From NCBI GenBank assembly GCA_006176705.1, contig QRFJ01000368.1, positions 424,501 to 488,500 of the forward strand: 64,000 nucleotides of DNA. The letters are read 5' to 3'. This document shows positions 23,907 to 34,421 of the stretch, piece by piece. Source of the stretch: Cocos nucifera (lineage: Eukaryota; Streptophyta; Magnoliopsida; Arecales; Arecaceae). Made by a program: the position numbers and the translations under genes. A model generated the notes under the pieces. The model saw nothing but the letters and a program-made list of their open reading frames with translations, made no database searches and was not told the origin of the DNA. Position 1 is the first letter of the stretch. Each line of letters begins with the position of its first letter.

Positions 23907-24962
23907 ATGGCTACCAATAGAAAGATAGGTGATGGACCAAAAAAAAATATCAAAAAGAAAAACCTCCATCTGATAGGTACTAAGAAATTAGAGATGACCA
24001 TGAGTAAAGGATCACTAGTTTGGATACCTGTTGTGAGAGAAATTCATGAGGACCCTAAGATAGATCATACTAAGAAAGTAGTCAGCCTTCTTAGTGAATT
24101 CCATGATGTCTTTCCTGAGGATCTTCCAGATCACTTACCACCCATAAGAAACATTCAACATGCTATTGATTTGATACCTAGATCTATCCTACCCAATTTG
24201 CCCCATTATAGATTGAACCCCACTGAGCATGCTGAGCTGCAAAAGCAAGTTGGAGAGCTAATGAAAAAGAAATTCATGAGAGAAAGTTTAAGTCCTTATG
24301 CAGTTTCTGCACTATTGACTCCAAAAAAGGATGGTACATGAAGGATGTGCATAGATAGTTGTGCCATTAATAAGATTACTATTAAGTACTATTTTTCCAT
24401 CCCTAGGTTAGATAACATGCTAGATATGATGGCCGGAGCTACTATTTTTTCTAAGATTGATCTAAAAAATGGTTACCATCAGGTAAGAATTAGATCGGAA
24501 GATGAGTGAAAAACTGCTTTTAAGATGAAAGATGATTTATATGAGTAGATGGTGATGCCATTTGGATTATTCAATGCCTCTAGTACTTTCATGAGATTGA
24601 TGATCCAAGTACTATGATCGTTTATAAAAGAGTTTATAGTCATGTACTTTGATGACATTTTGATCTATAGTCTAACTAGAGAGGACTATTTAGATAATCT
24701 CTAAAAAGTATGCCAAGTTCTTAGAATAGAAAGCCTATATGCCAATATGCCAATCCTAAGATATATGCTTTCATGATGGACCGTATCATCTTCTTAGGTT
24801 TTATTGTTACCCTTGATGGTGTGTCTGTCAATCTTGAAAAGATTAGAGTAATAATTGAGTGTTCGATACCTAAGAGTGTGCATGACGTGCAGAGTTTTCA
24901 TGGATTAGCAATCTTTTATCGTAGGTTTATAAAAGGATTTGGCACCATAGCCGCTTCTATCA
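23907..24962 (+). pseudogene. chromovirus reverse transcriptase
   Basis: Ordered RT blocks are easy to follow: DVFPEDLPDHLPPIRNIQHA, LMKKKFMRESLSPYA and LTPKKDGT (open to 24341). After a stop come RMCID, FSKIDLKNGYHQVRI, VMPFGLFNASSTFM and the catalytic YFDDILIYS, with YFDD at 24645-24656. The thumb and connection follow (IIFLGFIVTLDGVSVN, FHGLAIFYRRFIKGF). RT copies element RNA into DNA. Stops at 24339, 24508, 24546, 24616 and 24703 and a frameshift between 24700 and 24775 disable it. At least four stops replace Trp, Gln or Arg codons by a single transition. Confidence 0.9.
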
Positions 24963-25545
24963 TTGACTGCATTAGAAAGAGATTTTGAATGGACTAAGAC
25001 AGCCAATAGAGCCTTCCTAAACATTAAGAATAAAATGATCCCCACCCCAGTCTTATGTCTACCTGATTTTTTTAAGATTTTTGAAGTAGCATGCGACACT
25101 TCAAGAGTTGGAATTGGTGGTGTCCTTAGTCAAGAAGATCATTCGGTAGCATACTTTAGAGAGAAACTTAACAATTCTAAACTTAAGTATTCTACCTATG
25201 ATAAGAAGTTTTATGTGGTAATCCAAGCTCTAAGATATTGGAGATACTATCTACTACCGTAAGAATTTATTTTGTACTCAGACCATGAAGCCCTTCAATT
25301 TCTGAATTCTCAAAATAAACTAAATCATAGACATGATAGGTGGGTTGAGTTTTTGCAAGCTTATACTTTTATTCTGAAATATGGTGCAGGTGTAAAGAAT
25401 CGCACTGCTGATGTCCTGAGTCATCGTCATACTTTATTATCCACTATTAGTGTAGAGGTTATTGGTTTTGATAAAATTAAAGAAGATTATGAAGAATGAC
25501 CAAATTTTGACAGCATACTTGCCACTTTATGAAAAAGATCATCTA
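24963..25545 (+). pseudogene. chromovirus RNase H
   Basis: The domain runs through PVLCLPDFFKIFEVACDTS, VGIGGVLSQEDHSVAYF, KYSTYDKKFYVVIQALRYW, a stop at 25261, LYSDHEALQFLN and GVKNRTADVLSHR. RNase H removes the RNA strand of the hybrid. The first Asp (CDTS), third (YSDHE) and fourth (TADVL) catalytic positions are kept. The Glu usually seen in KEFYAVV is Lys here (DKKFYVV), one transition, which would abolish activity. Coding similarity stops where the nested copia begins at 25562. Confidence 0.87.
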
Positions 25546-25561
25546 GAGAATATAGTAAATA

Positions 25562-26442
25562 TGTTGAGAATAATGTCTTGAATTATTTTACATTAATTTC
25601 ACAGCAAGGTCCAGGATAACGAATGGAGTCCAACGAGCCCAAGAACACCTCAATCGGAGTCTAGATAAGAAAGATACGTGCGAAGAAAACACTCGAAGCA
25701 TCGTAGCGAAAGCCGAAGTGGGGCCCACAATCGGCAGGCCCATCGGAGGTGTGACCTAGGCATGCAGGCTCATCGGGGTCAGCCCAGGCATGCACTGGCA
25801 CGTGGGTGCAGCCCAGCGCGGGCACGCTGCCCTGGTCGGGTGCGTGCGGGCGCGGCCCAGGCCCAAGCGCACGTGCGTGGGCAACGGCCTAGCCCAAGTG
25901 GCCTCACGATCATGCGGGTGTAGGGGTTTTTTTTCATGGTCTACACACCAGAGAGTGTGGACCGGGCATTTATCGTGGCTTATAGGATTCCTTCTTCATG
26001 TTTTATTGGGTTTTGGACTATATTCGTGGCCTTTATAAGTAGCAGACCGAAAGCTAAAGGCAGTGGTAGTGACTTAGTGATTTTGGAGAACTTGAAACGT
26101 GAAAGAGAGCAGAGAGAGAAAGGGCGCTAGCAATAGTAGGAGCAGAGGCTTTGAGCAGATAGTTAGATGATGGACTGTGGTCGTTTCAGGAGGTCTCTAA
26201 GAAAGAGTTTGTTTAGGATAACTTCTTGTTAAGAGGATTGTATACATAAGTTGAGAGTGAGTAATCTCCTCTTGTATCTCTTCCTTTTTCATAGTGAAAT
26301 TTTGCATGCCCTGTAGAGGCGAGCCTTTAGGCTGATCCACGTACTTGATTATTCTTGTTTTGATTTTTTCTTTCTTTCTATCGCAATCTACTGGTACTAG
26401 ATCCTTAACAAGTGGTATCAAAGTGTATTGATACCATCAACA
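25562..26442 (+). repeat. 5' LTR of the nested copia
   Basis: It starts TGTTGAGAATAATG and ends ATCAACA. The middle (25680-25910) is unusually GC-rich, full of CGTGCGGGCG- and GGCCCAGG-like words, in contrast with the AT-rich surroundings. A decoy GGTATCAAAGTG lies 30 bases before the true primer site. Confidence 0.92.
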
Positions 26443-26443
26443 A

Positions 26444-26460
26444 TTGGTATCAGAGCCCAG
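26444..26460 (+). other. primer binding site of the nested copia
   Basis: TTGGTATCAGAGCCCAG matches the canonical initiator-tRNA primer site of copia elements and sits one base after the LTR end. Confidence 0.92.
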
Positions 26461-26508
26461 ATGGAATCGGAGTGTAGATTGCAGCAGTGGTAATAGGGAT
26501 TGAAGAAC

Positions 26509-27720
26509 ATGGAGAAGACAAGCTCAATCAAGGTGGAGTTCAACATGTTTGATGGGAAGGGCAATTTCTTCTTGTGGCAAGTAAGGGTAAATGATGTCCT
26601 CATCCGATTTGATTTGATCGATGCTCTCTTATACGATGAGATGCCAGCCACCATAGAGGTGAAGGATTGAAAGCGGATCCAGATGTAGGTGATAAGCATG
26701 ATCCGCTTGTGCCTAGCAAATGATGTGGTGATACATGTACTTGGTGAGACTTTTCTGATGGTGCTATGGTCGAAGCTCGAGGAGTTGTACATGGCGAAGT
26801 TCCTCACCAACACCCTCTTTCTTTGGAGGCAGTTCTATCAACTACGGATGGACGAAGGTCAGAGCATGCGGGAGGATCTATCCAACTTTTAGAAGATCCT
26901 TATCGACCTCCTCAGCATTGGCAAAAAAATTGAGAAGAAGACTAGGGCGTTGGTCTTGCTTGCATCGCTTCCTCCTTCGTATGAGTTCTTGGTGACTGCT
27001 CTTCTAGTAAGAAAAAGCACCATCAAGATGAACGAAGTCACTACGGTAATTCTCTAGAATAAGATTCTCAAGAGGAAGAACCTAGCTTCGAGCTTAGATG
27101 GTGGCAGCTCAGCTTTGACGATTTCTAGAGGAGCAGAAGGCAGTAGATAGAGTGGTAGAGGATCACGAGGAGGATGATCCAAGTCCAAGATGAGGGATCA
27201 AAGCAAGATCAGATGCTACAGGTACGATGAGTTGAGGCATCGAGTCAAGGAATGTCCATAACTCAAGGATCAGACAAGGGCTATTGTGGCAGTGGCCAAT
27301 CACGATACAGAAGATAGTGATGATATCCTTCTGATTACTGATGAGGTATCTACTTCTTTCTTCTAGTGGATTATGGATTCTACTTATTTTCATCATATAT
27401 GTTGTAGAAAGGAGATGTTTGACTCAAAGATCAGTGAGGGCACTATGTTTCTACCAAATGGATCGAGCTGTGAGATCAAGGGTAGCGGGATGGTCAGCAT
27501 GAAACTCCATGATAGAATAGTGAAGAAGTTGGATGAGGTCCGATACATACCTAGCTTTAAGAAAAATCCAATTTCATTGAGCAGACTGAATTCGACCGAC
27601 TTCAGATGGAAAGCTGCTGGAGGAATCCTGAAGGTCATGCGCGGTAGTAGGATGGTGCTAAGAGGATGAAAGTATGGAGGATATTACCTCATATCAGAAA
27701 GTTCAGTGCGAGATGGAGCT
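26509..27720 (+). pseudogene. nested copia gag-protease remnant
   Basis: The start is at 26509 (MEKTSSIKVEFNMFDGKGNF), the usual opening of copia gag; FFLWQVRVNDVLI and a WSKLEELYMAKFLTNTLFL block form the UBN2-type core. MDEGQSMREDLSNF and ALVLLASLPPSYE follow. The knuckle reads CYRYDELRHRVKECP, with the second Cys changed to Tyr and the GH glycine changed. The protease block survives as WIMDSTYFHHIC near 27370, and a pre-integrase block (NPISLSRLNSTDF, KYGGYYLI) follows before the coding similarity ends near 27720. Stops at 26668, 26683, 26890, 27055 and others break it. The rest of pol is gone. Confidence 0.87.
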
Positions 27721-27987
27721 CCAGATGGAGATGGATTGGGCATGAGATGAGAGACTTGGAAGGATGACATACGACGTTGTAAAGTAAAGTTTCTATTGCC
27801 GTAGGAAACTACCTCAAGCAAGTCTCAGGTCAGGCGGATCATAGCAGTTGATGGAGGTAGGATCGAGTGGCCTAGCTCGACTCGTATGTTTGCCCATCCA
27901 TAATCAGTAGGCAATTGCCTCAGGGTACGAGGGTGCTAGACAAGCTCTCGGATAGATGGAGATCGAATATCAAGTCGTGGTGAAGAT
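27721..27987 (+). other. deletion-scarred 3' interior of the nested copia
   Basis: About 270 bases join the pre-integrase remnant to the polypurine tract. No integrase, RT or RNase H motif is present. GTCGTGGTGAAGA just before 27988 resembles the GGTGGAGAT tract of relatives. Confidence 0.65.
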
Positions 27988-28884
27988 TATTGAGAATAAC
28001 ATCTTGAATTCTTCTATATTAAGCCCATAGTTAGGTCCAGGATAATGAACAGAGTCCAACGAGCCCAAGAACACCTCAATCGAAGTCCGAATGAGAAAAA
28101 TATGCGAGAAGAAAGCACTCGAAGCATCACAGTGGAAGCTGAAGTAGGGTCCATAGTCAGTAGGCCCACTAGAGGTACGACCTAGGTGCACGGGCTCACG
28201 AGAGCCAACCCAGGCATGCACTAGCATGTGGGCTAGCTAGCACGTGGCCCTGCACATGCACACGGCCCAGTGCCATGCACGGCCTAGGCCGAGTGCGCGC
28301 GGGCGTGACCCAAGCCCAGATGCGCGCACGTGGGGGCAGCGGCCTCATGATCACACGGGCATAGGGGGTTTCTTTTCACGATCTACATGGCAGAGAGCAT
28401 GGACCAGGCATTTATCGCGGCTTATGAAATTCCTTTTCCATGTTTTACTGGGTTTTGGACTATATCCGTGGCTTTTATTAGCAGCAGACCGAAAGCTAAA
28501 GGCAGTGGTGGTGGCTTAGTGATTTTGAAGAACCTGAAACGTGAAAGAGAGCAGAGAGAGAAAAGGCGCTAGCAACAGCAAGAGCAGAGACTTCGAGCAG
28601 ATAGTTAGGTGACGGACTATGGTCATTTCAGAAGGTCTCTAAGAGAGAGTTTGTTCAGGATAATTTCTTATTGAGAGGATTGTATACGTGAGTTGAGAGT
28701 GGGTAATCTCCTCTCGTATCTCTTCTTTTTTCATAGTGAAGTTTTGCATGCTCCGTGGAGGCGAGTCTTTAGGCTGATTCACGTACTTGATTGTTCTTAT
28801 TTTGGTTTCTTCTTTCTTCCTATCATAATCCACTAGTACTAGATCCTTAACAAATGATATCAAAGTGTGTTGATACTACCAACA
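27988..28884 (+). repeat. 3' LTR of the nested copia
   Basis: It starts TATTGAGAATAACATC (TG changed to TA) and ends CCAACA at 28884. It aligns along its full length with 25562-26442. Confidence 0.92.
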
Positions 28885-29797
28885 GAATATACCTTTCAGG
28901 ATGGTTACTTATTTAAAAGAGCTAAACCATGTACTCTCCGTACGTCTTTAAGAGATTTTCTAGTTGGTAGGAATAAAACCATAGAGTTGTTAGAAGTTCG
29001 ATTCTTTTGGCTAAGTCTGAAAAGAGACATCGCTCGAATTATTGTTCGGTGTAGAACGTATGCCATGGCCAAGCAAAAAAAATAGAACACCGGCCTATAC
29101 ACACCCTTGCCTATACCAGACTATGCTTGGCAAGTCGTTAGCATAGATTTTGTTTTAGACTTACCTAAAATAGTTAGGAAGCATGATTCTGTTATAGTGG
29201 TTGTAGATAGGTTTTCAAAATGGCCCATTTTTTGCCCTACTATCAAACATCTGATGCATCAAAAATTATAAGAATATACTTTAATGAGATTATTAAATTA
29301 CACGGATTGCCCAAAACCATGGTGTCTGATAGGGATGTTAGATTTATGAGCTACTTTTAGAAAATCCTATGGCACTATTTAGGCACAAAATTAAAATTTT
29401 CTTCTATCTTTCACCCCCAAATAGATGGTCAGATTGAAGTGGTCAATAGAAGTCTTGAAAATTTATTGTGTTGCTTGATTGGAGAGCATGTGGGTAATTA
29501 GGATCTTTTATTGCTCCAACCCAAATTTGCATATAATAGTTCTGTTAATAGGTCAATTGGTATGAGCCCTTTCGAAGTAGTTCATGGATATCAACCTAGA
29601 AAATCAATAGACCTCATCCCACTGCCCATGCATGCTAGAATTTTCGAATCTGCGGAATCATTTGCACAGCATGTCAAAAGTCTACATAAAAAGATCAATA
29701 AAAGAAAATTAGTATTAGTATTAAAATTTATAAACAGAATGTAGATTCTCATCGACACGTCCAAAAGTTTGCGGAAGGAGACTATATGATAGTTTGA
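28885..29797 (+). pseudogene. chromovirus integrase
   Basis: After the nested copia the frame resumes with YTFQDGYLFKRAKPC and a zinc-finger region with HHCC positions partly lost. The core follows: VVSIDFVLDLPK (first Asp at 29146), VSDRDVRFM (second Asp at 29328) and DGQIEVVNRSLE (Glu at 29436). The second Asp and the Glu are separated by 35 residues, as in DDE integrases. The gap between first and second Asp is not a multiple of three, so a frameshift lies near 29245. NSSVNRSIGMSPFEVVHGYQP closes the domain. Integrase inserts the DNA copy into the genome; stops at 29083, 29358 and 29500 and shifts disable it. Confidence 0.88.
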
Positions 29798-30296
29798 ATG
29801 AGGCATGAACGATTCCCACCAAGAATCATCAAGAAGTTACATGCCCAAGGAGTAGGTCCTTTTAAGATTTTAAAGAAGATTGAATCGAATGCATATGTTG
29901 TGGACTTACCTTCTGATTTTGGGATTAGCTCTACTTTTAATGCTACATATCTCATCACCTATAAAAAGCCAATTTGGATACCTAGTGAGTCGTTTGAGCT
30001 TAAACTAACCTTTCAGAGAGAGTCTGTTCTTGAGTATCCACCAACAAAAATGTCAAAGCATGATCAGATTGAAAAAAATTTGGTTGAGCAGATCATCTCC
30101 ACCTAGAGTCGAGGCTATCAACGGTACTTAGTTAAATGGCGAGGTCAATCGAAGTTTGAAGATACCTGGATCACTCGAGAAGAGCTGCAACGTATTGATC
30201 CCGATTTACTTGAGCATCACCAGAGCGAAATCGACCTCCCACTTGACAAGGTCAAGTTTTCCCCACTCCGAGAGGATTGGTGCGAATATTAGAGCC
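29798..30296 (+). pseudogene. chromovirus integrase tail with chromodomain
   Basis: KKLHAQGVGPFKILKKIESNAYVVDLP is the GPY/F-like module after the integrase core. The segment 30108-30224, after one stop at 30104, reads GYQRYLVKWRGQS, FEDTWITREELQRIDPDLLE. This is a chromodomain with the aromatic positions Tyr, Trp and Trp kept. In chromoviruses it reads histone marks and steers insertion into heterochromatin, which fits where this copy lies. The reading frame ends at 30291, inside the 3' LTR. Confidence 0.88.
30262..30277 (+). other. polypurine tract of the chromovirus
   Basis: CCGAGAGGAT lies directly before the 3' LTR start (TGGTGCG at 30278) and is the likely primer for plus-strand synthesis. 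It is also part of the 3' end of the coding frame. Confidence 0.6.
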
Positions 30297-31652
30297 ACCA
30301 GAAGCCGACGACATAATTTAGATTCAATTTGGATTGAAGAAGCCACATCAGATTAACTCTATTTCAGTTATTTGATTCCAGTTCATTTGATTTAGTTAAT
30401 TAGTTTTTTTTGATGCATTTAGTTTTGGGTCCATAGGACCATACTTGGGTTTATATTGAATTAAAGTCTTATTCGAAAAGAGACCATCATAAAGAAATAA
30501 GCTTGGACCATATCATCTTTGGAGCCACCACTCTCCACACACCTAGGGAGGAAACACACATGCCAGCATGTGCCATGTCCAAGGATCCTCATGCCAAGTT
30601 ATGCCAAGCATCAAGCGCCCATATGGAGTTCTTTTTCTTTCTTAGGATTTCTTAAGAGTTTTTGATTTCTTACTTATTTTATTAAAAAAATAATTTCTTC
30701 CCTATGATTCCATAAAAGATAGATGTGATATATTATTGTATTTAAAAATTAGACATAATATTTCACTTTTTTATTGGGAGGGTTGATTTCTTTCTCATAA
30801 AGAGAAGAGGATTTCTAAAGAAATAGGACCTCTAGGGTCCTATATAATCCCATCTATCTTTCATGAATGAGACAATGAATGCATGAATGATTTTATCCAT
30901 AAATACTTATGTCAATCGCTCCGAGAGGAAGAGAGTGTGAGATCCAAAATCACTCCATGAGGAAAGGATGTGAGGCCCACTTTCTTTTTATCCTATTATC
31001 CTTCATCTACTTGAGATCTAGTGTTCCTACAATCTCGAATCATCTTTATCATCTATCTACATAAGCCTATTCCATCAAGAGAAGATCTGTCTTCTTCAAG
31101 ATTTTTATCTATCATGCTGAGAGAGAAAGAATGATCTATTATTCTACAAATCAAACGTTGACAAGGATCTTCATTCCTTATCAACTTATATTTGATTTTT
31201 ACTTATTTTTTTCAGATCCGATATTGGTAAAGATCCGGTTTTTTATTGATAGATCTGCTTGATTAAAAGATTAAGTGTCCTAATCATGGTAGTTTCTTAA
31301 CTACCACGATCTGAATTCTTCTTATCTTTTCGAATTTTCTTATGGACTTAATTTCTTGCTATCTTTCGTTCCATCCATTTTTTTTTTACATTTATTCGTG
31401 AGCATGGTTAATTTCTGCTATTTGTTTATTTGCTTATTATCACTAATTATTTACTGATCTTTAAAGTAGCACTCATCTGCATTATTTAGATTGATCTTGC
31501 TTTGGTCCTGTGTCAATCAATCACATCTCCTAAGTAGAATATAGGCAACTATACTATCCATCCTGAGAATAATGTGCCACGGTCAGACGTGATTTATTAT
31601 TGACGAATGGAAGGAAGCTTGATTTTTTTTCTTTTTAGATTGTTCCGCATCA
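30278..31652 (+). repeat. 3' LTR of the chromovirus
   Basis: It starts TGGTGCGAATATTAG and ends TTCCGCATCA. It keeps CG dinucleotides where the 5' LTR has CA or TG, a sign of methylation-driven decay in the other copy. Confidence 0.92.
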
Positions 31653-32040
31653 CTAAAAGTCAAAACCATCATCAAACATAAGCATTAACTACTCATAATT
31701 AATTGAACTTAGACCCAAAATAACTACTCCATCATGACCCACGATCATTAACTCTCTATGTTCTCAGGAGTTATATAGTAATGGCAATCTCCACCTTTAT
31801 AAAAAGGCAGATAAGCGGGACCCAAGTAAACGAATTCTTGTTATTTGAAAGTTCTCACTTTTCTAGTTCTTTCAACCATTCTTCACAAATCTCAAGCCAA
31901 CTTAAGCATCGAAGTGTCTCCCACCGACAACCATCGGCGAAGGGACTTCACTTTGCAGGTTCTCCATCATAGAAATCAAGGCATGCTTACTTGGCCACCA
32001 ATCTATCTCGTTGGATATTTTTGGCAGCAACACTGGGTAA
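31653..32040 (+). repeat. Tat-type LTR, right half
   Basis: It begins with the duplicated CTAAA and carries a TATA box at 31798-31807 and a leader, and ends near TATTTTTGGCAGCAACA, which resembles the LTR/primer junction of Tat elements. No gag or pol follows; the interior is replaced by unrelated DNA. Confidence 0.55.
31798..31807 (+). promoter_or_regulatory. TATA box in the Tat-type LTR
   Basis: TATAAAAAGG lies about 220 bases before the presumed LTR end. Confidence 0.5.
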
Positions 32041-32829
32041 ACTAGGCAACCAAGGATTTTCTTCTACACTCAATCATGACATTTGAGACGGTCAATCAAA
32101 GCCGGCAAAGCTTAGGCCAAACCCCAAGCCATTCTAAGCAACCAAAGACCAAGAAGTGCTAGTATAGGAACCAGGGGAAATATTTTGTGCACTGCAGGTG
32201 GTGCACCCCTGCACGCACCACCCATGGTGATTAGCTCACATGCGGAAGCTAGAAGAAATTTTTTTTTTTTTTGGATATTGTACTCTAACTCCATGCATGA
32301 GCCAATCACTGTAGGTAGTTTGCATAGGAGTGCACCAACCAGTACGCAAAGAATTTCCCACCGGGGGAATTGGAAACAGTCGTCCATGGGCCCTGGGCAT
32401 AGATCATAATACTAAGCTACACCAAGAATGCCACGGCTACCCAAAAGAAATTCGCAAGGCAGCCTAAGATACAATAATTAATTCCATCAGAATAATTTAA
32501 TCTTCTTTGGAACCCATAAATCCCACAGCCAGTTAAAGGGGTATGAATTACCTGCAGGAGAAAGGACCTGATAAAGATCTTTTAAAGAGGTGGACTTTAA
32601 TCTGCTTGTGCCCTAGGTAAGTTGATTAGTCCAATTGGCAAAGGGGAAAGGAATACTTAAAATGATAGCCATCATATCAACAGAAAACACAGAGGCTAAG
32701 TGAGATTGGTCCTGTTCACACGTTGAGGAAATAAAATTGGCCATCTGCAAAGTAGACACATTAATGACCATATAATTTATGCATGTAAGCCATAAGAAGG
32801 ACAAAAAAGATCCACAAATCATGGAGCAC
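32041..32829. other. spacer with a MITE, no gene
   Basis: Apart from the MITE at 32175-32359, this stretch holds no recognisable feature. An early part may belong to the untranslated leader of the Tat-type element. Confidence 0.4.
32175..32359. mobile_element. MITE, 185 bp, near-palindromic
   Basis: The left end GGGAAATATTTTGTGCACTG and the reverse complement of the right end, GGGAAATTCTTTGCGTACTG, align, and the arms stay similar for about 75 bases (GGTGGTGCAC/GGTTGGTGCAC, GTGATTAGCTCA/GTGATTGGCTCA). A T run marks the centre. The GGGAAAT ends recall Mutator-like MITEs, but no 9 bp target duplication is evident. Confidence 0.72.
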
Positions 32830-34398
32830 ACTAATATATATCATAAATTCATCAATAAAAATATTAATTTATTAATTAATTTATATTAATTTTTAAAAAT
32901 TAATAATTAATTTATATTTAATTTTTTTAAAAAATTCATATTTTTATTAATTAAAAATTAATTAAAAAATAATAAAAATTAAAAAATAAAATTTTATAAT
33001 CAATAGAAAGAGCTCATTTTTTTTATCACAATGAAATAAGTTTTGAGAAAAACGGAGCTAAAACGGAAAAGATATGAATTTCTAAAGAAATAAAATAAAA
33101 ATTAAATTAAAAAAAAAAATGGCTCAGCCGGCTCTGCAAGCCAAGCCAAGTCATCAAAGTCGACTCAGCTGCAGAAGCCACTAGCCGGTCCATAATCCAG
33201 ACGTGGACCGCCAGCTCAGCAGAAATCGACAAATCAAGGCAGGACACGTGGCGGACCTAGACCCTTAAAGAGTCTATAGAAATTTATCGCGGCTCACAGG
33301 ATATTTTGATCTTTTCACTCAGCGACAAGAGCGCTGATTGATTGCGGTATGTGGTACGGCTGGTCTACGCAGTCCATGGAAACAGTAATTGCACGATTGA
33401 ACGGCTGCGGTTGATTGCGGTCAAGATCGGACGGTGGTGGTTAATTCCAGGTTTGATTCAAATTCTATCAGCAATCTGGCACGATCCGATAGCCAAAAAA
33501 TCAACTGATGAAATTCCAACAGTCTAGAATGCTCCCAGTGGTGATCAGGACTCCCGACGCATGATTTGCTGCTAGATTTTCTCCATCAATGTGCGATCGG
33601 ATGGTCAGAATTTAATCCAACTTGATCTGGGCCGATATGCATCCAATTTTGATGATTTTTGGACCGTTGGATTCCTATTGAATGGTTAGATTTCACCAGA
33701 TTTATCAGATTCATATCAGAGCTATTTTAATCTAAATTTTACTCAAATTTCTTTATATTTTAATAATTACAAAGGCTATTAGTCCCACATTGCCTTTAGA
33801 AAAAAATATCCAACCCTCCTAGCTCTATAAAAAGGACCCTAGGCCTCTAGAAATCATAGATCTGATGAGAGGAAAGTCAAGCTTAGGATTGAAGATTGCT
33901 CCAAAGCTATAGTACTAAGAAGAAGAGCCAGTCTTCTATGCCATCTCTATGCCTATGCTGATCTACGATCTCCTTCTAGTTTTCTTTTCTCTTTTCTTTT
34001 CTTTAATTTCTTGTATTTAAATTCTGCATTTGAGTTTTAATTTTAATAAAGAAAGCTTTATTGCTCTTTCCAATTCTAGCTCTTTAAATTAATTATTCTT
34101 ATTGCTCCTTAATTGCAAGTAGCCGCTAAGATCTAAATAATAGATCGTAGTTCTAAGCTTATTTTTGCATAATTTAAATTCTTCTTTTATTTATAAATCT
34201 ATTTTTCACTTTAATTTTCTTTTCAAAAATTCTTTTTTTCTTTTTTATAAAAAAATTAAAGATTTTAGAATTAAATCTTTGCCTCTCTGTGGATTCGACT
34301 CAACTCACTACTCTCTTCATAACTTTTAATTTTAAAAAAAAAAGTTGGATTTAAACTGATGAACACGGTGTCTTCATGATAACATCGTATTTCTATCA
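32830..34398 (+). repeat. 5' LTR of Athila element 1
   Basis: It aligns throughout with 42002-43594, from ATCATAAATTCATCAATAAAA to the CCTATCA/TTCTATCA end. The first dozen bases, ACTAATATATAT, do not match the TGTGATAAGCAT start of the other LTR. Confidence 0.92.
33826..33835 (+). promoter_or_regulatory. TATA box of the 5' LTR
   Basis: TATAAAAAGG, conserved at 43018-43027 in the 3' LTR, is the likely core promoter of the element. The transcript would start about 30 bases downstream. Confidence 0.65.
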
Positions 34399-34403
34399 AG
34401 TTT

Positions 34404-34421
34404 TGACACCGTTGCCGGGGA
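34404..34421 (+). other. primer binding site, tRNA-Asp type
   Basis: TGACACCGTTGCCGGGGA is two changes from the classical Athila primer site TGGCGCCGTTGCCGGGGA; both changes (TGGCGCC to TGACACC) are G-to-A transitions. Confidence 0.9.

Larger units (their letters stand above)
25562..28884 (+). mobile_element. nested Ty1/copia element lacking integrase, RT and RNase H
   Basis: LTRs 25562-26442 and 27988-28884 flank a 1.5 kb interior with primer site, gag, zinc knuckle and a protease remnant only. The flanking bases are AAATA (25557-25561) and GAATA (28885-28889), a 5 bp target duplication with one change. The chromovirus reading frame resumes directly after it with a YTFQDGYLFKR block. An autonomous copia would need about 3 kb more pol, so this copy arose by internal deletion or belongs to a non-autonomous family. 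Confidence 0.92.
20784..31652 (+). mobile_element. Ty3/gypsy chromovirus, complete but inactive
   Basis: LTRs at 20784-22150 (1367 bp) and 30278-31652 (1375 bp) flank gag, protease, RT, RNase H, integrase and a chromodomain, in the standard Ty3 order. The target duplication CTAAA is perfect (20779-20783 and 31653-31657). The LTR copies differ at many positions, mostly transitions, so the insertion is old. A copia element is inserted between RNase H and integrase. Every domain carries stops or frameshifts. Confidence 0.93.

Noticed and set aside
26444..26460. tRNA gene fragment
   Set aside because: The match to initiator tRNA is the 3' end only and sits next to an LTR, so it is a primer binding site.
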